Source: Limnomonas spitsbergensis
Lineage: Eukaryota; Chlorophyta; Chlorophyceae; Chlamydomonadales
Direction of reading: 5' to 3'
Length of the DNA stretch: 64,000 bases
Assembly: GCA_037349105.1 (NCBI GenBank)
Contig: JAYJMM010000028.1
Span: 3,348,001-3,412,000, forward strand
Shown here one piece after another: positions 30,663-42,814 of this stretch. Position 1 is the first letter of the stretch. Each line of letters begins with the position of its first letter. The position numbers and the translations under genes are program-made. The notes beneath the pieces are model-generated. The model was not told the origin of the DNA. It did no database searches and saw nothing but the letters and a program-made list of their open reading frames with translations.

Positions 30663-32146
30663 TTACAACTTGTCCACGAAGCTGATGAGAGAGCCGACTA
30701 CTCCCTGTCCAGTGACCAGCGCTTGGACACCGAATCCTGGACAGCAAAACAAACAAAAACGTAGTTAGCAGGGGTGTTTCAAACAGAAGACGGGCATTGT
30801 TCATATGTCACGAAAGAGGACTGCACACACTGAATGATAGTGCAAGAAAGGTATTAGGAAGCTGAAAAAGCGCTCCTTAACTATCATAATAAGCTTTCAG
30901 TTTGGACAATGCAGGACACCCATTTGTCATGACACATTGGGCAAAAGTTGAACGATTCATGCAAGAAGACAGTAACCCATGATAAACAGATTCCTACACA
31001 ACAGCAGCAGTTGCGTACACTCGGTTTCCTGTGAAGAGAGCATCTTACCCAGGAAGGCAAGCATGGCCAAGCGCCCGTGCTTGAGCTCGGCTGTCTTAAG
31101 CTTGAAGGTCTTCTCCTCAGATCCAGAGGTAAGGCCAAGGGGGTCAAAGGGGCCACCTAAAATCGAGGCATGTGCAAGCATGGGAAAGTGTCCGTCAATC
31201 ATATGATCATGTTCATGTAACACCCCAGCATGGTCTTAACAGCAGCAGGCAAAGTCTGGAGGAATGTAGTTGCTTATCCCACATGGTGCAGATGTGACAT
31301 GCAATAGGAAACATACCAGGGTAAACGCGCAGCTCTGTGTCGAGCTCTCCATTGCGGTAGAACTCAGCTCCTCCGACCAGGATGGTCTCAATCCAGATTA
31401 GCTGAGTGATGCTCCAAGGGAGGGCCTGGCCAATGTAAACAGATCCGTCCAACTCGACCTTTCCGGCGTCGACCCTGCGTTCAAGATGTGAGATTGCTGC
31501 GCGTCAGAATCCACGGTGGACAGATGCTTAAGTTCAGGCGCAAGAACAAGTAGCCAGCCATTAGCCGGTGTATGAAGTGGGGGAAACACCACAGCAAGTC
31601 GCACCATGAAACTCCTGTGGTGAGCTCAGCGACGACGCAGCCGAGGGTAGCCAGCATTGCCCAACGGCCGTGGATCACTTCACATTCGCGGAACCGCTGA
31701 AGACCAAAAACCTCAGAGTAGGGCGCGAAGCGGCTCTCTGGCACAACCTCCTGCGATGACTGGAAGATGGACTCCACTCCTCCCTTGAGGTTTTGGTTCA
31801 AGTTCTGATCTTGGCCATCGACACCTGTCCAACATATGAACAAGTATTGAAGGATAAGACAAAAAACCGAGAATGTGATCGGACAACTATGTTTTGGTAT
31901 CCATTCGAGCTTACCAATCTGGACGAAGGTGCCGGGCTTTGAAAGGCCAAGCGGATCAAAGCCGCGGTCACCAGGCATGGTGCCATCCAGCCACTCGGGA
32001 CGAGTGGTGTTGGGAAGCCAAAGGTCATCACCGCTAAACGTGCGGTAGCCTGCTCCTCCCTTGCGCATGGTGCCGCCCTTCTTGCCCTTGGTGGGCTTCG
32101 TGGCGTTGGTTGCCACCCTGGAGGACCTGAAGCTGAGTGCCTGCAT
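30663..32146 (-). CDS. LHCB4: Chlorophyll a/b-binding protein CP29, five exons
   Basis: Exons are 32146-31915, 31824-31605, 31474-31317, 31156-31049 and 30736-30663. All have GT-AG borders and join in frame to 263 residues. CP29 is a monomeric antenna protein linking trimeric LHCII to the photosystem II core in the thylakoid. Diagnostic parts are [30 protein letters not shown], helix B with [15 protein letters not shown], the middle block [20 protein letters not shown] with [16 protein letters not shown], and helix A with [14 protein letters not shown], which hold the chlorophyll ligands and the paired helix motifs. The extra CP29 segment between FVQIGVDG and [10 protein letters not shown] separates it from CP26 and LHCII. 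The lysine-rich N-terminus fits the chlorophyte CP29 type. The ATG at 32146 is the only suitable start. Confidence 0.93.
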
Positions 32147-34950
32147 TGTTTTTTTTTGTCAGCTGATTGAGGGATTATTGCTACGGAAGCATACACTCCC
32201 TTTGGACACGATCAGCGATCACAAGAGCGGGGTTTGTGTGGAAAAGTGGGACCTAAGTGCCACTTGGGGTCTCGATCCCAAGATCTCGGAAAGTGAGGTG
32301 GTTGGAGAGTAAAGTAACAATCCGTTCATGACAGTCAGATGACGAATGGGCGAGGTCTTCCTGCCAAGCTCCTGGTTCACCAAACCAGCAGAGATACCGT
32401 AATCATCATAACAAAGAGTGCCGCTGGTAAATTTTGGAGCCACGCATGGTCACTTGTCGGACTGATCATGCCATCAAGCCCTGCTGCTGCTGCAGCTCTG
32501 CCCTTGCAACCACCATACAGGCTGCGTGGTAGGCTGGATTGACCCTGGGGCTGCCCTCATTTGCGCCCCACTGAAGCTGGCCTGGGGAGTGGGAACCCGT
32601 GTCCCGGCAGTGGTGCTGGATGCTGGAACCCTGCTGGTCTACGGCCCCAACTTGGCTCGCGCTATCGCCCTCGCCTGCCTGCAGGCTTATCGGCTGGCCC
32701 GCTGCCCCAACCCCCCGCCGCCCTATCGCCTGAGGGTGACGGCGAGAACAGTGCTCTGTCCTGCTGCCCTACAGCCATTCCGGGGAGGACTTCAGGTCCG
32801 AGCCTGAAGGGCCCCCGTGGCGGTGCCCCACCACTCCGTGTCTAGGTGCCTGGGGGTTGGCCCCCTGGGCTGGAGGTTTCCCTGCCTTCCTGGCCTGGAG
32901 CCGCCTGCTGCCCTGCTCCCCGTGCCTGCGTAGCGGCGGCAGGCCCCGCCGCCGCCTCTTCGTCACGGGTCCTGCGACCCTCCGCGAAGCGGCCTGCCCG
33001 CGGCACCAGGTTCCCCTTGCTTGACTGGGGGGTGGTAGCCCTCCAACTAGCTCTGCCCCCTCCCAGGTCACTCAAGGAGCCTTTGCAGGGCCCTGCGCCT
33101 CTCTGGCTTATTCAGGACTCAGGGTGCGTCGGAACGTCGCGCTGGCCTCCCGTCGTGCATCCTCGGATAGATGTGCTGCCTCGCCTTGTAGCAATAGATC
33201 ATCGATCGTGCGGGGCCCTGCCGGCCCGGCCGGTTCGATCCCTGACTCTGCCTGCGCGGCTACCGGCGCTGGCTCTGCTGCTGCCTGTATCCGCTTGTGG
33301 CCACCCTTCTTGCCCTCAGGCCTCCTCTGGCTTGGCACTGTCTCCCTCAGCTTATTCCCACTAGAGGCGTGCTCCGAGGCTTCCTGCCTCTTGCTTTCCT
33401 TCAGCACTAGCTGGTCCCTGGGGGGTAAACCTTGGTCGTCTCCCCAGCGCAGGAACACATCCCTGCCAAACTTAACTGCCGCCTGGGACCCCTTATGCCC
33501 AGCCTAGGCCTGCCCGGCTGTGCCCCCCTCCGGCGCTGCCACCGCTGCGTGTGCCGGCAGGGCTGGTTCTACTGCCCTGCTGCCTGCGGACAGCACCTCA
33601 GGGGCCTTGCTGGCGCCTACTCTGGGCTGGGCGTGGGCGCCCCCTGGCCCATACTGCGAAGCATTCATCCCTGAACCGCCTGCCTGCGCAGTGAGCTCAG
33701 GATCCTTCTGCTCCTCCCTATCCCTCTTGCTGGGGCCTAGGGCTGGCTCACTCTTGCGCGGCCGGACCCAGGTACTCATTCCTCTCCTGTCCCGGGGGTC
33801 TACGCGAGGGCGGTCCTCCTCCCTTTGGCCGCCCCCCTCGGTGGTTTCCGAGGTACTCCCGCTGTGAGTCATGGTCCCCTGGCCTGAGCTGGGCTGCTGC
33901 GGGCCTGCTGGGTCCGACCCCTGCTGCAATGCCGAGGCCTCTGACGGCGTGTCATGTGCCTGCTGACCCCGCTGGGCCTGGTCCGCCGCTCTGCCTGCAG
34001 CTCCCGCAGGCCTTGCTCGGCAATGTCTTGGCGGCCTCTAGCTGCGCCATTACCCTTTCCCTGCGCCATGGCCACGGCTCTGCTGCCGCCAGGCGAGGTA
34101 GGCCTGCCCCTGAGCTCGCCCCTGTCTGGGGTCCCTGCTCGGCAGCCTTGGCCCTGCTGGGCCTGGTGGTACTACCTCCCTACCAACGGGCCTCCTGGCC
34201 TGGCCAGGGGCTGCCAGCGCCCTCGCCCCTGCTGCCTTCTACACCATTGGGGTGCCCCGCCCCAGACCAACCGGCGCCTGAGCTACCCATGGCTGCTCTG
34301 CTGCTGGCTCTGGAGCTTCAGCCCAGCTGGGACCTCCTGCGGCCCTTCCTCTGCTGCCATCCTGCCAGGCCCAGCACTCTCGGCTGGGTCCTGCTCGGCC
34401 AACCACTCTGGCGGGCTGCCGGCCACTATGTCCTCTGGGGGCCTGGCCACCACCTCTGCCTGAGGCTCTGATCCGCTGATCTGGCCTGGGTCGTCCGTGA
34501 GCGCTGGTGCGCCATCCGCTGACTCGAGACCCTCCTGACCAGCGCCCCCACCCTGGCTCTGCCGCCTGGCCTGCGTGCCTACTTTGTCCTCAGACAGGCC
34601 CCCGGCCCCATCTCCTGCTGCGGGAGTACCTTAACGAACCGTCCCCCCTGGATAATGGCTGCAGTCATCAAGGCCTCACGTACATCGTCGCTGTGGCCGG
34701 ACCCATACCCGCAGAAACAGCTGAGGGCCTGCGGCTGTTGCCGCTCGACCTGGCGAGTGACCTGGCGGACGTCCATGGGATGGGACAAGGCTGCGACGGC
34801 GCGGTCTACCAGGGCTTCTACCCCCTCATTCCTTGCACGTGCGGGTACGGCCCCATCATAATGACTTGTTCTGTTAAATTCTGCCGCTGCAACTGCCGCT
34901 GCCTGCAACCCTGACGTGGGCGGTGCTAACCTGAGGGGTAGTACTGCCAC
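32147..34950 (-). pseudogene. G+C-rich degenerate gag-like tract
   Basis: Several minus-strand frames (34950-34579, 33929-33504, 33458-33108, 33071-32769) encode Arg/Gln/Pro/Ala-rich, low-complexity protein resembling retroelement gag in composition only. The first contains VEALVDRAVAALSHPMDVRQ. Frames change and stops occur between them, so a single intact gene is unlikely. The part nearest LHCB4 (32147-32500) is its 5' flank, with no clear TATA box. It could instead be another G+C-rich insertion. Confidence 0.25.
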
Positions 34951-36800
34951 TCCTGATCTGCCTTCCCAGGCCTGGGATGTAGGGACAACCTGCCTGCGGC
35001 CTCTAGAACCCCCCCCAAGTTTGAGGAACTCGGGTTTTCCAACGAGTGGGGGGGCAGAAAAAAATTATGGACCCCATCCCCCCTAATTCTCCAAACTCAT
35101 CCGTTTGACAGGGGAGTTGCACCAAAGGACTTTTGGGAGGGTATCTCGGCTTCAAGAAAAAAAGCAAATGATTTTTAGGGCCTTGGTCCCCCCCCCCTCC
35201 TAGTTTGACATGTGTTGACCGGGTACTTAACGTTGACCGTTGACCCTGCATAGGGGGCCGTTGGAGAGCCCTGGCCCAACCCTATGCCGTGAGATCTTCA
35301 TATTATGCAGTTTTTTCGGGGCTGGGATGTTATTCGAAAAATAAGCTTTTGTGATATCTACAAGTCCTCATTGTTTGGCTCTCTGCACCTCAGTCACCAT
35401 TGGGCCAAAAAGCATTTTAAGACCAGATATGGAAAGCTCTCGTCAAGCTCCATACTTTTCGAGGATGGGGTGTTTTAGCTGTGTTTTGCCCCCCCCTCGG
35501 TTTCCAACCAGTTGCTTAAAAGCATTGGGGGGCGTTTTCATGACCCTGACCATAGCGGGCTCTGAAAGCGTTGGAGCTTCCGTACCCGTAAAACACCTTG
35601 AGGGACAGGACCCCTACTAACTCTACCCCGGAGTTGTTGGTAGTCCTGATCCTCTCGTTCGAGCGTAACGTCCTTGCCCCGAAATCGATCAATCGGTCTG
35701 CAACCCTTTTGTCACTACATGACATGAACACACAGTGTCCATCAGGGCCTTCTTGGCCACAACCAGGGTATCACTAACCAGCAAAGCGACTCACGTCTCG
35801 GGCCGCTGCTCATCGTTCTCGAAATACTGCAGCAGTGGCCCCATCATCACCACCTCTTCTTGCCCCCTGCCACCCTTGCCTCACCCTGGACGGCGCTTGT
35901 GTCCACAGGCGACGTAGTGTGTGCCAAGGAAGTCATCTGCTCGCTTAGAAGTTGGACATGCAGGCGGGTAGCGGCAATCTGATCAGCTCATGGTTCTCCC
36001 TTGTGTCCACTGCCCAGTGACATCCGCTTCTCGCCCTGCCTGGTGCGAGAAGAACATGTGCTGGGTTGGGGTCCTCATCCTCCTCCTCACTGCTGGAGGC
36101 AGGAAGGAAGGAACGACCTGTGCCTAGTATTGTGGGCTGCCTGCTTAAACACAGCTGGTTTCACGACCAACCCGACTTGAGTCATGAGGGCTACCGCTTC
36201 ACTGAATAAAACCTCCAGAGGCTGCTGCCACCCCTCTGGCTCAGCCTCCACTCAGGGTACGGACAGGGACATGTGGGCTGTCTGCTGCCCCTAGTGTCCC
36301 TGCCCCTGCCCTGGCTTCTGGTATGGTCTACCGGTAGTCGCAGTCATGGCCACAGGGCTCCATTGATTGCGTAATTTTTCTCGAGGCATACAGACCAGGC
36401 ATTACATTGAAATAACCGGGGTCGCACCACATGCGACCCCGGTCACCCACTCAGATCATGCATGGCATAACATCCACCCCTTCTCCTGACTAGTGTAGCG
36501 CAAGTGGCGCGCTGGGATAGGCCAAAACAGATATAACTGGATCCCACACATTTCATGTCATTGGCAGACCAAGCACCGTGTCCAGCATTGCATTTCAGTC
36601 ACAGATACTAAAATGGAATGGGTATTGTGTCCTTTCGTCCTGTGTCCAATGAAAGAACATGTCCAAAATCAAAGATCCCGATCAAAAGACAGGCTGGAGG
36701 GCCGTCCTAATCGAAGCTGACATACAAAATCATTTGTGTATGCAAAACTATCATCACATGTTTCAGTCCAAACGTTCCGGGCGCGGGTGCGGGTGGTGAT
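34951..36800. other. Unrecognised intergenic sequence
   Basis: No coding region could be supported. A perfect 11-bp inverted repeat (CCGGGGTCGCA and TGCGACCCCGG, 5-nt loop) lies at 36416-36442. The right end is the upstream region of the bisphosphatase gene. Confidence 0.35.
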
Positions 36801-36808
36801 CGTGTCAT

Positions 36809-36816
36809 ATATATAC
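36809..36816 (+). promoter_or_regulatory. TATA-like element of the bisphosphatase gene
   Basis: A CATATATATACAC run lies about 140 bp upstream of the chosen ATG, a suitable distance for a TATA box plus a 5' UTR. Position and composition are the only evidence. Confidence 0.35.
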
Positions 36817-36952
36817 ACTGGGTGGGTATTCACACACCCCAATTATTCACACCAGGATTAAATATCCTCAAAAATCTCAAGCGTTGCAATCTCGTTTTTC
36901 AGAGCCCGAAACCCCGCCATCATCAAGAACTAAACTCCCCGAACGCATCATA

Positions 36953-39900
36953 ATGAGGGCTAGCCGCACACTTGGGCGACCATGTTCGGGTCAGAAGCTG
37001 AATATGATGAGGCCCCGCGGAACCCGCCTGGCCAGGCCGTCCGTTGGAAACAGTGTCCCAAGCCCCTTGGACGTCGCGGGTAAGTTTATGCTGGTGTCGG
37101 TACCTAGTCATCTCCGAGAAACTCGGGTCGTCAAATCTCCTTGATCTCTCCCCCGTGGGCCTCCTCAGATCCCGGCCCTGACTACTCTACTGTGCAACGA
37201 AACATGGCTCTTGAGCTTGTCAGGGTGACAGAGGCTGCTGCTCTGGCCAGTGGCAGGTATTGGTACCTCTTTGAGTCATCTGGATCCTGTGTGACTAAAT
37301 TACCTTCTGACTCAAAGGAAAAACGAATGCACTGCACCATATCAGACAGACAGGGATAACACAGGACACTGGACAGCATGAAAACAGGTCGCAGAAGCCA
37401 AGGGAGGCAAATCTTATCACTCAGCACGGAATTGAGTCACCAACATGATCATGACAAAGCCCAAGGAAAACTAGACAAGTAACTAGCAAACCAATGGCTC
37501 ATGAATGGGATTGGCATCCCAGGGAGTAGGCCATGTGCAACAACAATCTCCCGACCCCACCTGAAAAATCAGTGAGAGACCAAAAAGGCAGAAGACAAGC
37601 AATTCAGTGACAGATATGAGAAACAGAAACCTCTTTTGACCTTCTCTCAAGGAAGTTCTGCCTGATGTGTTGTGGCTTCTTGTATCCTCTCTTTGACTGT
37701 TGTCATGAAGAAGAGCTGTAGTAGGCAGATGCATGGATTCAGGACTGCCCTCATCTCTTGATTGCATCGGTAAAGTTTCGTGGCCTTTATTGAACAGGTG
37801 GCTTGGAAAGGGTGACAAGAACGCCGCAGACCAGGTGCGTTCGTAGAGGGCTTTCTACAAGTGGGAGCTGATTTCCTGCTTGCGCAGTGCGCAGTTTTGT
37901 GACTGTGTTAACCTTGGACTGTTGTCTTCCATTGAGGCTCAATATGTCAAGCTTGGCTTCCCTGAGTTCCATATTTTAAAACCTTCCCAAGGCTTCCCTG
38001 TAGTCTATATTTTGAACCCATCCCACGGGCTTCCCTGAAGTCCCTCTCTTAACCTTCTTACAGGCTGCCGTTGACATGATGCGCAAGGTGCTGAACAGCG
38101 TGCAGATGAATGGCGTCGTGGTCATCGGGGAGGGGGCTAAGGACGAGGCCCCCATGCTCTTCTGCGGGGAGAAGATCGGAGACCGCAGGTGCATTGACAT
38201 GGGAACTGGTATAGTGAACCTAGTTGGCACAGAGTCATTTCAGACTGTCTGAGCTATTTCAGGCCACCTTTGCTGTTCCAAGGTTTGTGTTGGATCCTTG
38301 CATGTATATAATACCCCTTATGGTCGAAGTGGTGCGCAACGCCACCCTGCTGCCTTGCCTGCTTACAAAATTAATCACAGCATCCAAATCCCCTCCCCTT
38401 GCCCACTGTAAGACCCTGTCCATCCTTGATTTCTTGCCACAGTCATATCCTTGATACCCTACCACAGTCATATTCTTGATTTCTTGCCACAGTCATATTC
38501 TTGATCCCCTGCCACAGTCATATTCTTGATTTCTTGCCACAGTCGTACTCTTGATCCCCTGCCACAGTCATATTCTTGATGTCTTGCCACAGTCGTACTC
38601 TTGATCCCCTGCCACAGTCATATTCTTGATTTCTTACCACAGTTATATTCTTGATCCTCTGCCACAGTCAGATCTTTGATCCCCTGCCACTGTAATATTA
38701 TTGATCTTCTGCGACAGTCATATTCTTGATCCCCAGCCAGTCATATTCTTGATCCCCTGCGACAGTCATATTCTTGATCCTCTGCCACAGTCAGATCTTT
38801 GATCCCCTGCCACAGTAATATTATTGATCATCTGCGACAGTCATATTCTTGATCCCATGCAACAGTCATATTCTTGATCCTCTGCCACAGACACATTATT
38901 GATCCTCTGCCATTGTCATATTCTTGATCCCCTACCTCATGCATATTCTTGATCCCTTGCCACAGTCATATTCTTGATCCCCTGCCACAGTCATATTCTT
39001 GATCTTCTGCGACAGGGATATTCTTGATCCCTGCCACAAGTCATATTCTTGATCCTCTGCCACAAGTCATATTCTTGATCCCCTGCCACAGTCATAATCT
39101 TGATCCCCTGCCACAGCCATATTCGTGATTTTATGCCAGAGTCATATTCTTCATCCCCTGCCACAGTCATATTCTTCATCCCCTGCCTCAGTCATATCCT
39201 TGATCCCCTCCCACATTAATATTCTTGATCCTCTGCCACATTAATATTCTTGATCCCCTGCCACATAAATATTCTTGATCCCCTGCCTTAGTCATATCCT
39301 TGATCCCCTGCGACAGTCATATTCTTGATCCTCTGCCAGAGTCATATCCTTGATCCCCTGCCACAGTCATATCCTTCATCCCTTGCGACAGTCATGTTAT
39401 TGATCCTCTGCCACAGTCCTATTCTTGATCCTCTGCCACAGTCATATCCTTGATCCCCTGCCACAGTCATATCCTTCATCCCTTGCGACAGTCGTATTTT
39501 TGATCCTCTGCCACAGTCATATTCTTGATTTCTTGCCACAGTCATATTCTTGATCCCTTACCTCATGTATATTCTTTGTCCCCTGCCACGGTCATATTCT
39601 TGATCCCCTGCCACAATCATATTCTTGATCCTCTGCGACAATCATATTCTTGATCCTCTGCGACAGTCATATTCTTGATCCCCTGCCTCAGCTATATTCT
39701 TGATCCTCTGCCACAGTCATATTCTTTATCCTGTGCGACAGTCAACTCCTTGATTCCCTGCCTCAGTCAAATCCTCGATCCCCTGTCTCGGCAACAAACC
39801 CGCCCTTGCCTGCCTTGATCCCCTGCCTCAGCATGTCGGCCATGGAAGTGGACATTGCCGTGGACCCTCTGGACGGAACCACACTCACTGCGCAGGGACG

Positions 39901-41710
39901 GAATGGTGCAGTGTCGGTAAGGGCAAACTCTGAAACAAATACATACCTGGATGAGGCGTCAACTCATCTGCACGTTGAGTGACGAGTGATGGCTGATAAT
40001 TTATCTGTACCCGTATATATCTGTTAGTTAGCTGTTACTGTTATCTTCTACTTAGCTGTGTATTGCGTTATTATCTGTGTGTGTGTGTGTTCCTTTCAGG
40101 TTATCGCGGTGGCCAGGCGAGGCTCGCTCTTTGACCCTGGCCCGGTTACCTACATGGAGAAGCTTGCTGTGGGGCCCAATATCCCCCCGGACGCTGTCAG
40201 CCTGGACTTCACTGTGGCAGAGAATCTGGCTGCTGTGGCCAACGCTCTGGACAAGTCCATCACGTGAGAGATCTCTATTATGTCTGTTTATTGGTGGCCC
40301 ACCTAGTGCTAAAGCTGAACACATAGCTTCCGTGATCCACTCAACCTCGGGGTATATTATTTGTTTATGTCTATTCATGAGCCGACCCCGGGAGATGTGT
40401 ATGCAAGATATTAGATATCTGTTCATTCAGTTTGTATGCCGTCGGATGATTGGAAGCAACCAAGGGTTTAGTCACCATGGGTTTGATTGCCACACCCTAG
40501 TCTCAGATAGTCTTGTGTTTTCTTATGCCTGAAAGACGCTTCAGATGAAACCAATCATTGACTCCGGTTTCCTTACAATCAGCCAACTCCGTGAAAAAAT
40601 TGCCATCTTCCTATGCTGTAGGGATGTGACTGTGTTGGTCTTGGACCGACCTCGCCACGCAGACATGATAAAGCAAATTAGGGAGGCCGGCGCCCGTATC
40701 CAGCTGATCGCGGATGGTGACGTTGGTGGCGCCATCGAGGTCGCTAAGCCCAACCCAGCATGCGACATCCTCATGGGCATTGGCGGCACCCCTGAGGGCG
40801 TGATAGCAGGTACTTCGGCTGAACTATGTTGGCCAACCCTATAAGGCGTTCAGGGAAGGCTAGGCCCGAGAAAGGAGAAAGGACCATGCACCTGCTAATG
40901 TCCCCCATGAAGGCGGCGCACCAACCTTGTTTGAAATGATGTGGGCGATTTCACACGGTTGAGGGTGGAGCCTGTTTTTTGTGGCAGGCAGTGTGTGTGC
41001 TAAGCACTTGTCTGCTTAGCCTTATTTTTTGTCCTCTGCCCACCACTCATCTCCTGGTGCAGCTGCTGCTCTTAAGTGCATGGGTGGCAGCCTCCAGGGC
41101 CGTCTGTATCCTCGCACTGAGCAGGAGCGTACTGAAGCACTCGCGATGGGATATGACTTCAAGAGGATATTGCATACTGATGACCTTGCAAAGGTGGGTC
41201 TCTCTTGGCATTGAATACACAACAAAAATGGTGTTGACTGTTGTATTACTCCAATGGATGTGTTACTTTCAGTGACGGTATTGACAGGTGTGTGAAAAAC
41301 TAGCCTGACTCTTTGAGATGCTTCACCAACGCAGGGCGACGACATTTTCTTTGCTGCCACGGGCGTGACTGATAGCGACCTGGTTAAGGGCGTGCGTTAC
41401 ACCTCTGGAGGTGCCACAACCAACTCCATTGTCATGAGATGCAAGTCGGGCACTGTCAGGTGAGGCTGGTTCAGGTAGAGATGGACAAGCCCAATTTAAG
41501 AACCCGGCACATTTACTTGTCATCCTTGATGTCGCTACATGTGCAAGGCATGCGCAAAATCATTCTTCGTGGGCTAGACCGAAATTTGATGACATGATCT
41601 CGCTTGAGAGGGAAATGTTTTTTGCGCGCAGGAACATCGAAACGTTCCACAGGTGGACCAAGCCGGGTGTCACGAACCAACCTGTTGAGCCTGAGCGCAA
41701 GCGCAAATAG
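36953..41710 (+). CDS. glpX: GlpX-type (class II) fructose/sedoheptulose bisphosphatase
   Basis: Exons are 36953-37079, 37169-37256, 37798-37834, 38064-38188, 39832-39916, 40100-40263, 40622-40809, 41063-41193, 41335-41459 and 41632-41710. All are GT-AG and join in frame to 382 residues. The enzyme hydrolyses fructose-1,6-bisphosphate, and in cyanobacteria also sedoheptulose-1,7-bisphosphate. Family motifs appear in order: [54 protein letters not shown] (metal and phosphate site), [40 protein letters not shown] and [13 protein letters not shown]. The first ~40 residues are rich in Arg/Ser/Pro with few acids, as in a chloroplast transit peptide. Exon 3 is only 37 bp. Plant plastid FBPases belong to a different class, so this form deserves notice. 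FBPase and dual FBPase/SBPase activity cannot be told apart here. Confidence 0.93.
38440..39790 (+). repeat. Intron-4 minisatellite, 25-bp unit, about 54 copies
   Basis: The consensus unit is TCATATTCTTGAT followed by CCCCTGCCACAG, spaced 25 bp apart (for example 38467, 38492). Copies diverge by a few bases. Each unit resembles a polypyrimidine tract plus CAG. The real acceptor of exon 5 (TTGATCCCCTGCCTCAG at 39815-39831) is itself a copy of the repeat half-unit. Confidence 0.9.
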
Positions 41711-42007
41711 ATATTATGAGCTTATTTCAGTTTGGCACCCCTCTTCGGACTTTCGCTTCATGTCCTGAGGGGACACTCTTGTGCAGTCGGAGATTCAAGA
41801 CCCATGCCTTGTGTGTGTGTGTGATTTGTGTGAACCACTCGGGTGTGTGCAAGCATGGGAAATCTTCGAGCTCCAACCTGCTGTCGAGGTGAAGTTTTTG
41901 CCTTGCTTCCATGACCGATATATTATAATAAGATGGCTGTATGTTCCGGGTTAAACCTTGCTGCGTCAGCAATCATTCGCCCCTAGAACCCACAGCCCTT
42001 TGCCGTC

Positions 42008-42012
42008 TGTAA
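42008..42012 (+). terminator. TGTAA polyadenylation-signal candidate, bisphosphatase
   Basis: TGTAA lies about 298 nt past the stop codon, in the green-algal consensus form. It lies ahead of the LINE tail that starts at about 42160. Confidence 0.45.
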
Positions 42013-42159
42013 ATTAGAGTATCGGGCCAATGTGCAAAGTACCTGAGAGACTTTGTAGAACAAAGCAACGACAGGATTATGCGTCAGTTTTTAGGTCATG
42101 GCACTCCCAACCTGCTACCATGAACCACTGCTGCCCTTCCTGGGCACCAGCTGCTACCA

Positions 42160-42245
42160 AGTCAACGACCTTACACCTCAGGGCCCTGCTCAAGAAAGGC
42201 TCGGACGCGTGGGCGCCTAACTAAAGAGTTGGAAGGAAAGAGCTG
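42160..42245 (-). mobile_element. LINE 3' tail fragment
   Basis: The plus strand reads CGACCTTACACCTCAGGGCC, then GGCTCGGACGCGTGGGCGCC, the family 3' end in minus orientation. It is very similar to the copy at 42815. Confidence 0.6.
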
Positions 42246-42269
42246 CTACCAATAACCAATTGCTCGCCC

Positions 42270-42500
42270 TTGATGGGCGCACACATCCTGAGGAGTTGAC
42301 CCGACACCCCCTGAATTTCTGCCTTAGGGAGCAGATGAGGGCGGTGCAACTGCTGCAACCGCCACTCCTCGATCGCCTTGGTACGTTGATGTCTGAGTAC
42401 AGGTACCGGATCACCGGGATCCCTGCCCTCATAACCATTTCCAGGCCTGTGCACATGCCCCCGCAAGGCTCAAACAGGACCACGCCGTCGACGGCCATGG
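42270..42500 (-). pseudogene. Methyltransferase-like fragment (C5-MTase motif I type)
   Basis: The minus frame reads VVLFEPCGGMCTGLEMVMRA, then GIPVIRYLYSDI, which resembles the SAM-binding motif I and following acidic-residue block of C5-cytosine methyltransferases. A frameshift follows. The neighbouring frame continues with EEWRLQQLHRPHLLPKAEIQ. The piece is flanked by LINE tails and is clearly incomplete. Such domains are known inside some eukaryotic retrotransposons (established knowledge), so it is probably transposon-borne. The assignment rests on motif resemblance only. Confidence 0.45.
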
Positions 42501-42814
42501 CTTGGACCGCTGTCCCTAACAGACTCTGTACGCACCCCTGCACTGACATGTGGCATTGGCTTCCTGGGCAGCTTGGTGAACACACTGTTGATCATATCCT
42601 GAGCTCTGGTCCTGCTGCTATGCAGCCTTTCTGCCACGGAGGGTAAGCTGCTCCATCTCATCGTCATTGACCCCTGCGCTAGCAATCTCCTGTGCCCACT
42701 AGGCAGTCACAAAAGTCGTATCAGCCGCCCTCAGTCTCTGGACACCCCTTTTACGCTAACCAAACAGTCTGATCTGCCTGCCACAGGTTGGTCATAACGG
42801 ACCCCCCAAGTCAT

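Noticed and set aside
32526..34471. Long plus-strand ORFs (93 to 180 codons) in the G+C-rich tract
   Set aside because: Low-complexity Leu/Pro/Ala/Cys frames with no domain, start context or splice support, antisense to gag-like frames.
38440..39790. CRISPR-like array, because of regular 25-bp repeats
   Set aside because: There are no unique spacers. Units are directly tandem, diverged and inside an intron of a eukaryotic gene.
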